Shown here: piece by piece, positions 1-5,137 of the stretch
Layout: each line of letters starts with the position of its first letter
How positions within the stretch are numbered: the stretch's first letter is position 1
NCBI GenBank assembly: GCA_013388565.1
Contig: JACAEZ010000110.1
Coordinates: 1-5,310 of the forward strand
Length of the DNA stretch: 5,310 nt
Direction: 5' to 3'
DNA from: Campylobacterales bacterium
GTDB taxonomy: Bacteria > Campylobacterota > Campylobacteria > Campylobacterales > JACAEZ01
Made by a program: the position numbers and the translations under genes
Notes under the pieces: model-generated
The model's input: the letters and a program-made list of their open reading frames with translations, nothing else
What the model was told of the DNA's origin: nothing
Database searches by the model: none

Positions 1-138
1 ACTTTTGATTTTATCTTTAATTGGTAAAATGTCATTCAAAAAGCTAATTAAAAGAGGCTTACTCTCCTCTTCTCCAAATATTCGTTTAAATCCAAAATCT
101 GTAAATGGATTTATAAATACCTCGTTTGATAAGCACAT
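1..138 (-). CDS. Rpn/PDDEXK-family recombination-promoting nuclease (putative transposase), N-terminal part
   Basis: The first 46 codons of a gene that runs off the left edge. The N-terminus carries FINPFTDFGFKRIFG (residues 8-22) followed by a leucine-rich LLISFLNDIL stretch. From memory this is the opening signature of the PD-(D/E)XK nuclease family annotated as Rpn or 'putative transposase' (PDDEXK_2). Family members are DNA endonucleases linked to RecA-independent recombination, and some act in phage defence. The catalytic D/ExK residues would lie further in and cannot be checked here. The start is the ATG at 138-136, chosen because an AAGGAG sits five bases upstream. The first 28 bases overlap the preceding 42-codon ORF in another frame, so the two are probably translationally linked. 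The family call is fairly sure; function and intactness are unknown. Confidence 0.8.
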   Translation of the reverse strand, partial: MCLSNEVFINPFTDFGFKRIFGEEESKPLLISFLNDILPIKDKIKS

Positions 139-239
139 TGGGTCTCCTTTATAATTTTTTTTATCTCATTTAATTTTACATACTCTTTATAGTCTAAAAT
201 AACTGCTATTGGGTTTTCATTCTCTTTTATAGTTTTCAT
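111..239 (-). CDS. 42-aa Phd/YefM-like small protein
   Basis: A short ORF whose ATG (239-237) overlaps the stop of the upstream toxin as ATGA and which ends at TAA (113-111), inside the 5' end of the Rpn-like nuclease gene. The core, NPIAVILDYKEYVKLNEI (residues 9-26), resembles the 'PVAVLLSYEEYxxLxEL' strand-helix of Phd/YefM antitoxins, without their usual N-terminal extension or C-terminal toxin-binding tail. It may be a minimal partner of either neighbour, a decayed antitoxin, or a leader whose translation opens the nuclease start. A GGAG lies about 13 bases upstream, which is too far for a good ribosome site, so its start probably depends on coupling to the toxin gene. The ORF is real by position and overlap; the Phd link rests on about 18 residues and is tentative. 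Confidence 0.5.
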   Translation of the reverse strand: MKTIKENENPIAVILDYKEYVKLNEIKKIIKETQCAYQTRYL

Positions 240-505
240 GACTTATAAACATCTCCTCTACTTCCAGCATCATAAACATAAATAATAAGTCTATTTTCAA
301 AAACTGTATATATAAATCTATACTTACCGTCTCTCAAACGATAATCTTTTTCGCTACCTTCAAGCATTTTTATATCAAGTTCTTTAAAATTAAATGGATT
401 TTGTGATAGCTTTTCAAAAGCAAAATCTACTCTTTTTAAAAAATCTTTATCTTGCTTTTTTAAAAATTTTGCAACACTTTTGTGAAGTTCTATCTCATAG
501 CTCAT
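236..505 (-). CDS. RelE/ParE-family toxin of a type II toxin-antitoxin pair
   Basis: An 89-residue protein, the usual length for the RelE/ParE superfamily. Relatives are small cytoplasmic toxins that cut mRNA at the ribosome (RelE type) or poison gyrase (ParE type), and each is neutralised by a protein encoded next to it. Visible signatures are a basic helical N-terminal half (KSVAKFLKKQDK), then YRLRDGKYRFIY (residues 55-66) and the terminal YVYDAGSRGDVYK (76-88), which matches the family's last strand and C-terminal Arg/Tyr. R56, R63 and R83 are candidate functional residues. The ATG overlaps the antitoxin stop by four bases (ATGA), giving the antitoxin-first order typical of these operons. 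Superfamily membership is clear; whether the target is mRNA or gyrase cannot be told from sequence alone. Confidence 0.85.
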   Translation of the reverse strand: MSYEIELHKSVAKFLKKQDKDFLKRVDFAFEKLSQNPFNFKELDIKMLEGSEKDYRLRDGKYRFIYTVFENRLIIYVYDAGSRGDVYKS

Positions 506-699
506 AAAATCTCTTTTTTTAAATCATTCCATTTGACACTCTCACCGTTTTCAAAATCTCTTAAAGCCTTCTCTTTTTTGTTAGCCAACTCTTTTGTAAA
601 AGTATCTTCTTGAACTATCTCTACATCATCTTTAAGATGATTTAAAAGATACATAACTTTTTCATATGCACTCTCTTTTATATCAATCGTTAAAATCAT
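502..699 (-). CDS. RelB-like antitoxin paired with the downstream RelE/ParE toxin
   Basis: A 65-residue acidic protein directly upstream of, and overlapping by ATGA, the RelE/ParE toxin gene. The N-terminus (ILTIDIKESAYEKVMYLLNHL) looks like a short strand followed by a helix, as in a ribbon-helix-helix DNA-binding fold. The charged middle (KELANKKEKALRDFENGE) and the C-terminal VKWNDLKKEIL fit the flexible toxin-wrapping arm of small antitoxins common in Campylobacterota. The start at 699 has AAGGAG about six bases upstream. By analogy with RelB it would bind the toxin and repress its own promoter, which would most likely lie at 700-782. The assignment rests mainly on context and size; sequence similarity to named antitoxins is only moderate. 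Confidence 0.75.
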   Translation of the reverse strand: MILTIDIKESAYEKVMYLLNHLKDDVEIVQEDTFTKELANKKEKALRDFENGESVKWNDLKKEIL

Positions 700-782
700 A
701 AGAACTCCTTTTAATTTTCTTCAACTATTCTAATCTAATCTTCACTAAAATATATTTCATTTTTTGACTTTTGGTTGCTTTT
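700..782 (-). promoter_or_regulatory. Possible promoter region of the toxin-antitoxin module
   Basis: This 83-base stretch is the only gap free of an intact gene that is long enough for an ordinary promoter. On the minus strand it holds a TATATT at 754-749, a plausible -10 box, in AT-rich flanks. No good -35 box stands 17 bases upstream, which is not unusual for Campylobacterota sigma-70 promoters. The ribosome site AAGGAG lies at the antitoxin-proximal end. I see no clear operator palindrome. The same stretch also contains the decayed type IIG tail (711-758), so the promoter would have arisen within that relic. Confidence 0.3.
711..758 (-). pseudogene. Decayed C-terminal tail of a type IIG (Eco57I-type) restriction-modification gene, copy 3
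   Basis: Reading codons from 755 down to the TAA at 713-711 gives IYFSED*IRIVEEN*. This matches the tail LYxLSEDEIRIVEG seen at the other two relics, with one Glu codon changed to TAG. The nucleotide core at 728-746 matches the copy at 1412-1555 at 17 of 19 positions. It lies in the same orientation as the other copies and just upstream of the antitoxin gene. It is too short to encode a function and is best read as a fossil of the same kind of 3' end. Chance similarity is possible for so short a stretch, but the match at both DNA and protein level and the repeated placement argue against it. Confidence 0.55.
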
Positions 783-1415
783 TTAGGTTTTATTTATATT
801 ATTACTACTTGGAAAGTGGGAACAATCGAAATAATTTAAATTAATTTTTGTAACTATATTGATTAATTTTTCATATATCCAAAGTAAATTATCAAAATTT
901 ATTGTTATATTTTGCCCTTCTTTATAAGATGATTTGTAAGTATCATTACCAAATGTGTAATCAATTGGATTTGAGATAGTATAAAGCCCATTATAGTGAA
1001 TGATAGAATTTCGTAAATTTACAAGATTTTTTAAAAAATATTTTTCCTCATTTTCGCATAGACTATAAATAAAATTTTGATAATTTGTCGATTCTCTTTT
1101 ATCAAAACTTGCAGTTTCGTACCTAGTATTTTCTTTCTTGTCTGAAATATACATTAAAGAAGCATATCTTTCATAAGCTATAACCATATCATTTAAAAAA
1201 TGTCGTCTTATTGAGTTTCCATATTCCTGAACAGTATCTCTTGAAATATTATTCATCATATCTTTTGGAATATAATTTCCACTAAAACTTACATCAAAAA
1301 TAATATCATTTGAAAAAGGTTTTTGATTTATAAAATTAACACTTAAAGAACTTAACATAAAATTATTTTTTATTCTTGACATACTATTGTTAAATTCGTT
1401 ATAAATTGTATTCAT
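783..1415 (-). CDS. Uncharacterised protein with a HEPN-like R-N-x3-H motif
   Basis: A 210-residue soluble protein with no signal peptide or membrane segment. I do not recognise a named family. The clearest feature is LVNLRNSIIHYNG (residues 131-143): R135-N136-x3-H140 fits the Rx4-6H motif with a polar residue after the Arg, the active site of many HEPN RNases. It sits at the end of a predicted helix (YQNFIYSLCENEEKYFLKNL) and a further helix (LLWIYEKLINIVTKI) lies near the C-terminus, consistent with a helical HEPN core at roughly residues 70-190. The start at 1415 has a strong GGAGGGGGAG directly upstream, and its ATG overlaps the stop of the type IIG tail by ATGA. Its place behind a restriction-modification system suggests a defence accessory such as an abortive-infection RNase. 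The motif is seen directly; the function is inference. Confidence 0.6.
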   Translation of the reverse strand: MNTIYNEFNNSMSRIKNNFMLSSLSVNFINQKPFSNDIIFDVSFSGNYIPKDMMNNISRDTVQEYGNSIRRHFLNDMVIAYERYASLMYISDKKENTRYETASFDKRESTNYQNFIYSLCENEEKYFLKNLVNLRNSIIHYNGLYTISNPIDYTFGNDTYKSSYKEGQNITINFDNLLWIYEKLINIVTKINLNYFDCSHFPSSNNINKT

Positions 1416-1555
1416 CTCTCCCCCTCCACAATCCTAATCTCATCTTCACTCAAATCATAAAGTTTATAAACCATGTTATCTATCTCTTTGTCTGTTTGGT
1501 TGATTTTGTTTTGAAGTTTTAAAACCTCTAATTTATCAAGGCAAACGATATGATT
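1412..1555 (-). pseudogene. C-terminal tail of a type IIG (Eco57I-type) restriction-modification gene, copy 2
   Basis: Directly after the endonuclease stop, and in the same frame, 47 open codons run to a TGA at 1414-1412. They encode a coiled helix (KLEVLKLQNKINQTDKEIDN) followed by MVYKLYDLSEDEIRIVEGER. From memory, this helix plus LYxLSEDEIxIVEG is the C-terminus of Eco57I-type combined methylase/endonucleases. An in-frame ATG (codon 28) could start a 20-residue peptide. Its stop overlaps the ATG of the HEPN-like gene, and the VEGER codons contain that gene's Shine-Dalgarno sequence. It is a remnant of a much larger protein. It may persist because it supplies a ribosome site and translational coupling. 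Confidence 0.7.
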
Positions 1556-2299
1556 TTATATCTCAAACCTCTCAAAACCCTCATATTTAGAAAAAGACAA
1601 TAGATACAAACTCTTTAAAATATTTGGTGAAATATTTTGCAACTCTTCAAATACACTACTTTGCATTATCTCACCTTGAATTGAATTAACAACATCATCT
1701 ATAACTTTTGGCAAAACTTCACATAGATTTTTAAATGCCTCTTTTTCGCCAGTTACAATCTCATAAAATTTATCAATAGACACTCGTCTTATTCTATCAT
1801 CAGAGATTGATTGACCATTCAAAGAGACTATCCAAACACTGTTTTGACTATTTTTTGCGATGACTTCTACCAAATAACATGTTGCTTTTGGCTCTTTTAA
1901 TATTTTATTTTGCATATTCATGTATGTCTTTTGAGACGATGAAGAGTTCATAGTATTATGCTTGTTTTTCATCTCAACAAATATTTTTAAATCTTCATTT
2001 ACAATATCAAAACCACTTTCAAGCACACTCCAACCATTACCAAAAAACTTAAAAATATTTTGATGAAAATAGCCTATACGGTTTGTGTTTGATTTATCGA
2101 TTTGTCTCATGATTTCATCATCTATAAGCGACTTCAACTCTTTTTTATACACTTTACTATCAAAAGTTAGCTTTATTGGGTCTATTAGATTTTTATTAAA
2201 CTCTTTTAAATCAATTTTGAAACGATACTTTAAAACCGTCTCTTTTACATGATTAAATAAATCTATATCACTTATAAAATTTAAATTATAGCTATTCAT
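1556..2299 (-). CDS. Eco47II-family type II restriction endonuclease (predicted GGNCC)
   Basis: A 247-residue protein of the Eco47II/Sau96I restriction family, whose members cut double-stranded DNA at GGNCC. Recognisable stretches are IGYFHQNIFKFF (75-86), GWSVLESGFDIV (89-100) and FVEMKNKHNT (107-116), the family's core. D98, E109 and K111 form a PD-(D/E)XK site (D-x10-E-x-K) that binds the catalytic metal. The MNSSSSQKTYMNMQ segment that follows is also typical. Length agrees with the family and nothing looks truncated. Its ATG overlaps the methyltransferase stop by four bases (ATGA), so the modification enzyme is made first and the nuclease by coupled translation, a common safeguard. Recognition of GGNCC is inferred from the family and from its partner enzyme. 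Confidence 0.9.
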   Translation of the reverse strand: MNSYNLNFISDIDLFNHVKETVLKYRFKIDLKEFNKNLIDPIKLTFDSKVYKKELKSLIDDEIMRQIDKSNTNRIGYFHQNIFKFFGNGWSVLESGFDIVNEDLKIFVEMKNKHNTMNSSSSQKTYMNMQNKILKEPKATCYLVEVIAKNSQNSVWIVSLNGQSISDDRIRRVSIDKFYEIVTGEKEAFKNLCEVLPKVIDDVVNSIQGEIMQSSVFEELQNISPNILKSLYLLSFSKYEGFERFEI

Positions 2300-3357
2300 G
2301 ACAATCCTTGAAGATATTTTTTGATAGATAAACCTACATGATAAGCCAAATTTACAGGAACTGCATTACCGACTTGTTTATACTGTTCCGCCATTGACCC
2401 CACAAACTCCCAATCATCTGGAAAACTTTGAATTCTTGCATTCTCTCTAACACTAAAAGGGCGAAGTTCATCAGGATGGCATCTATCTGTTTGTTTTTGT
2501 GCTGGAGTGCATAACACTGTAAGTCCTGCCTCATTCCAACTCATTTTTCTAGCAATTCCAGTCTTTCCACCACCTAAATGATAACTCCCACCTAAATACT
2601 CTTTTGCAACATCATCTGGTAAATCTCGCCAACAACCACCTTGTGGCACTAATGCAAAAATCTCTTTTTTCTTATCACTATAAGAGGCACAAAGTGAATT
2701 TGGAACATTTTGCAAAACATCTTTCAGTGTTAATTTTTTACCTATTGGTTTAGGGAATTCAAAATCAAAACCGATTTTTTCTTTTATATCTGTTCTAACC
2801 CCAACGATTACAACTCTTTCTCTCTTTTGAGCCACTTCATAATCAATAGAATTCAAAACTTTATAATAGACTTTATAGCCAACATCTTCAAAAACATCAA
2901 TCATAGTTTTTAAAGTTTTGCCACCATCATGACTTGCTAAACCTCTTACATTTTCAGCTAAAAACATCTTAGGTTTTAACTCTTTAAGTATTTCAGCATA
3001 GCTATAAAAAAGGGTACCTCTGACATCTTCAAGCCCCAATTTTTTACCAGCATAACTAAAAGATTGACAAGGATAACCGCCAGATAATAAATCAATCTCA
3101 CCATCAAAATTGATATACTTTTTTATTCCATCATCTGCGATTTTTACAATATCAGCCTCTAAAATATTCCAATTTGGTCTATTTTTTCGTAGTGTCTCAC
3201 AAGCCCATCTGTTGTTTTCAACTGTTAGTTTTGTCTCAAATCCAGCTTTTTCAAGCCCCAAAGCTAACCCACCAGCACCAGCGAAAAGCTCGATGACTGA
3301 AAAGTTTTGTTTAGTATTTGATGATTTTATTTGATTTATTTTCATTAATGCAGTCAT
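2296..3357 (-). CDS. DNA (cytosine-5)-methyltransferase of the Eco47II/Sau96I type
   Basis: A 353-residue enzyme that transfers a methyl group from S-adenosylmethionine to cytosine C5, protecting host DNA from the downstream endonuclease. All main motifs are visible in order: I, FAGAGG (25-30, cofactor loop); IV, SGGYPCQSF (92-100) with catalytic C97; VI, ENV (135-137); VIII, QKRER (177-181); IX, RPFSVRENARIQSFPD (299-314); X, QVGNAVP (328-334). The target-recognition region, about 190-295, contains VPQGGCWRDLPDD and SPAQKQT/CHPDE-type segments (here CTPAQKQTDRCHPDE), which I associate with GGNCC enzymes. The start at 3357 overlaps the preceding relic's stop as TAATG. Met5 (ATG at 3345-3343) is an alternative start and would leave all motifs intact. 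The gene appears complete. Confidence 0.95.
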   Translation of the reverse strand: MTALMKINQIKSSNTKQNFSVIELFAGAGGLALGLEKAGFETKLTVENNRWACETLRKNRPNWNILEADIVKIADDGIKKYINFDGEIDLLSGGYPCQSFSYAGKKLGLEDVRGTLFYSYAEILKELKPKMFLAENVRGLASHDGGKTLKTMIDVFEDVGYKVYYKVLNSIDYEVAQKRERVVIVGVRTDIKEKIGFDFEFPKPIGKKLTLKDVLQNVPNSLCASYSDKKKEIFALVPQGGCWRDLPDDVAKEYLGGSYHLGGGKTGIARKMSWNEAGLTVLCTPAQKQTDRCHPDELRPFSVRENARIQSFPDDWEFVGSMAEQYKQVGNAVPVNLAYHVGLSIKKYLQGLS

Positions 3358-3731
3358 TAAAAAACCTTTTGCATTGGTAGTTGTAGATTAAAAAGGTTGA
3401 ATTTTTGATAACTTAACATATCTTTGATAAAAAATTTTATCTCACAAAAGTTTGAAGCAATCACATATATCATGCCATCAGCTTTTTTGCTGTCTGTTTC
3501 ATTCTTTTTCTCTCGCTCCAAATTATAGCTATTTGGATTTGTACTATCAAGTGTAAAACCCAAACACTCTTCAAAAATATCTTTTAAAAACTGTGTTTGA
3601 TATTTTTCCTCTTTTACAGATTTTATAAACTCTATTTTTGATTTAAACTCTTGGAATTTAGCCCATCTTTTAGAGATTAGGCTTTCATCTTGTTTATGGG
3701 TTTTTAGTATTGCTTGTTTGAATAGTGGCAT
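3357..3731 (-). pseudogene. Truncated, internally deleted N-terminus of a type IIG (Eco57I-type) restriction-modification enzyme
   Basis: A 124-codon ORF with its own good ribosome site (GGAG eight bases before the ATG). Its start, MPLFKQAILKTH, and the later EEKYQTQFLKDIFEECLGFT (41-60) and DSKKADG (80-86) match the N-terminal nuclease part of Eco57I-type class I enzymes, which are usually around 1000 residues long. In relatives as I recall them, ADG leads into a strand with the catalytic ExK and some 50 residues later into YVIxSNFxxLRFYI. Here ADG is joined almost directly to YVIASNFCEIKFFI (89-102). An in-frame deletion has therefore removed ExK, and the whole methylase part is missing after FNLF. 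It cannot cut or methylate DNA. Its TAA overlaps the methyltransferase ATG (TAATG), so it may now act as a leader coupling translation to that gene. Confidence 0.7.
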
Positions 3732-3751
3732 TTTGTTATCTCCAAATTCTT

Positions 3752-4724
3752 TTATTCTGTTTCAAAAATCAGATGTTTTATCAATTTTATCAAAATATCT
3801 TTTTCGTTTGGGTTGCTTGATGCTACTAATAAAGTTAAGGCTGTTAGGGCATTGTCGTTTATCTTTTTTTTCACCATTTTGTTTGTAAAGATAGTCACAC
3901 TTATCCAAAAAATAGACAAACATAAAACTTGCAGTTCGTTTGTTGCCATCGCTAAATGGATGGTCTTTGATGATAAGATAGAGCAGATTTGAAGCCTTGT
4001 CTTCGATACTTGGATAGAGTTGCACTCCTCCAAATGTTTGATAAAGATTACTGATAATCCCATTTAATTGGTCATCTTTTTCACTTCCAAAAAGTTCTGT
4101 TGCCTCATTTTTTGATATTAGATTAGCTTTAAGTTTTGCAATGACATTTTTAGTCTCATGATAAGTAAGCTCATAATTTGTAGCCTTTCCATAAAAATCT
4201 TCAATTGTTGATTTATCATAACTTTCAAGCAAACTCAAAGTTTTTGTATAGCTTTGCAAAAGTGAAAGTATCTCTCTTTCTTCACCTATCTCTTTTGTAG
4301 CAAGAAATTCTATCGTTTGTTTGAGATTTTGCAAAATAGTTTTTGTCTGTGTGATTTTGCTTTCATTTATCGCATAACCATCATGAAGATATTTTTTGAG
4401 AATTTGTGTTGCCCATTTTCTAAAAATCGTAGCCTCTTTGGAATCGACTCTATACCCAATAGATAAAACCATATCAAGATTATAGTATTCCACTTGATAA
4501 GTTTTTCCATCATTTGCAGTTGTTGCAATTTTTGCAACAACTGAACTTTCATCTAATTCTTCACTATTAAAAATATTTTTAATATGTCTTGAAATACCTG
4601 ATTTATCTCTGCCAAAAAGCTTAGCAATTTGCTCTAAATTTGCCCAAATAGTCTCATGTTCACTATCACTTTTAAACTCTATTTGCCCATTTGGTGCTTG
4701 GTATATTTCTATTTTATTTTGCAT
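3752..4724 (-). pseudogene. RhuM-Fic/DOC family protein, frameshifted at an A8 run
   Basis: Residues 25-52 (TIWANLEQIAKLFGRDKSGISRHIKN...) form the helix-turn-helix-like start of RhuM ('virulence protein') homologues, and HPFSDGNKRTA (255-265) is the Fic/DOC active-site loop with H255. Fic/DOC proteins transfer AMP or phosphate to target proteins. The frame as read gives 320 residues ending in an unrelated basic tail (stop at 3764-3762). After GEKK (residue 287), removing one A from the A8 run at 3871-3864 gives INDNALTALTLLVA and so on to a TAA at 3754-3752, a 323-residue protein with the expected family C-terminus. The gene is thus a one-base insertion mutant, a phase-variable or slippage-rescued gene, or a sequencing error. 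The catalytic loop precedes the shift. AGGA about six bases upstream supports the start at 4724. Confidence 0.85.
3864..3871 (-). repeat. A8 homopolymer at the RhuM-Fic frameshift
   Basis: Eight T on the plus strand, eight A in the coding strand (GGTGAAAAAAAAGATAAACG). With seven A the downstream codons read ATA AAC GAC AAT GCC, the conserved INDNA of the Fic C-terminal part; with eight they read GAT AAA CGA CAA. Such a run is a natural site for replication slippage or transcriptional slippage. Confidence 0.8.
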
Positions 4725-4746
4725 TTTTTATCCTGATATTTCAAAT

Positions 4747-4805
4747 TCAATCTCCCTCAATAATCCTAATCACATCTTCGTTCAAACTATAAAGTTTATT
4801 TATAG
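4747..4805 (-). pseudogene. C-terminal tail of a type IIG (Eco57I-type) restriction-modification gene, copy 1
   Basis: In a frame different from the upstream toxin, codons ending at the TGA 4749-4747 read AINKLYSLNEDVIRIIEGD, the same tail as at 1412-1555. The DNA of 4762-4799 matches 1430-1467 at 33 of 38 positions. The toxin gene's last codons and its TAA lie inside this relic, so the toxin probably acquired its stop codon when it was joined here. The RhuM-Fic gene starts 22 bases after the relic's stop. No function is expected for the fragment itself. Confidence 0.65.
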
Positions 4806-5137
4806 CTCTCTTTGATGCTATTTACTATTTTTGAAATTTCAAACAGTTCTTTAAAACTCACATCTTCAATATCACTCTTTTTAAACATTCTAAGCAAAAA
4901 GACTTTATCATCTAAAACAAAATAGTAATATATTCGATAAGCTCCACTTTTACCTCTATTTTTTCCTCTCATTCTTATCTTTTTAGCACCTTTAGTGCCT
5001 ATTACTACATCGCCTTTTAAATGGTCAAATTCATTTATAAAATTCTCAAAATCGTTATCTAAGTCTATATTTCTCTTTTTTAACTCTTTATATTCTTTTT
5101 TGAAACTATCTATAAAAGTAAATTGGTATTTACTCAT
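4796..5137 (-). CDS. RelE/HigB-like toxin (second type II toxin-antitoxin module)
   Basis: A 113-residue basic protein. The central block, GAKKIRMRGKNRGKSGAYRI (residues 50-69), followed by YYYFVLDDKVFLLRMFKKSD (70-89), fits the longer RelE/HigB-2 group in which KSGxARV and a 'LLxxYxKxE' strand form the RNase core. Relatives cleave mRNA on the ribosome. K52, R55, R57 and R68 are candidates for RNA contact. The protein shows little resemblance to the toxin at 236-505, so the two modules are distinct rather than a duplication. The upstream ORF stops eight bases inside this gene (ATGAGTAA), the tight coupling typical of a toxin-antitoxin pair. The C-terminal SIKESYK is read through a type IIG relic in another frame and may differ from that of relatives. 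Confidence 0.75.
   Translation of the reverse strand: MSKYQFTFIDSFKKEYKELKKRNIDLDNDFENFINEFDHLKGDVVIGTKGAKKIRMRGKNRGKSGAYRIYYYFVLDDKVFLLRMFKKSDIEDVSFKELFEISKIVNSIKESYK

Noticed and set aside
760..790. Possible terminator after the HEPN-like gene
   Set aside because: There are A/T runs on both sides of GCAACCAAAAGTC, but I could not find a complementary stem, so no hairpin is supported.
2352..2534. Minus-strand 60-codon ORF inside the methyltransferase
   Set aside because: It is an alternative frame of motifs IX-X of the methyltransferase, with no ribosome site or similarity.
3110..3334. Plus-strand ORF of 74 codons
   Set aside because: It lies antisense inside the methyltransferase motif region and has no family resemblance; a shadow of the real gene.
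3752..4063. Separate 103-codon minus-strand gene
   Set aside because: Only its last 36 codons are meaningful, and they are the shifted C-terminus of the RhuM-Fic gene; the part before is out-of-frame noise.
4367..4552. Minus-strand 61-codon ORF inside the RhuM-Fic gene
   Set aside because: It is an alternative frame of the RhuM domain coding region.
711..4805. CRISPR-like or insertion-sequence repeat
   Set aside because: The three repeats are few, diverged and unevenly spaced, and they translate into the same protein tail, so they are gene relics rather than array repeats or terminal inverted repeats.
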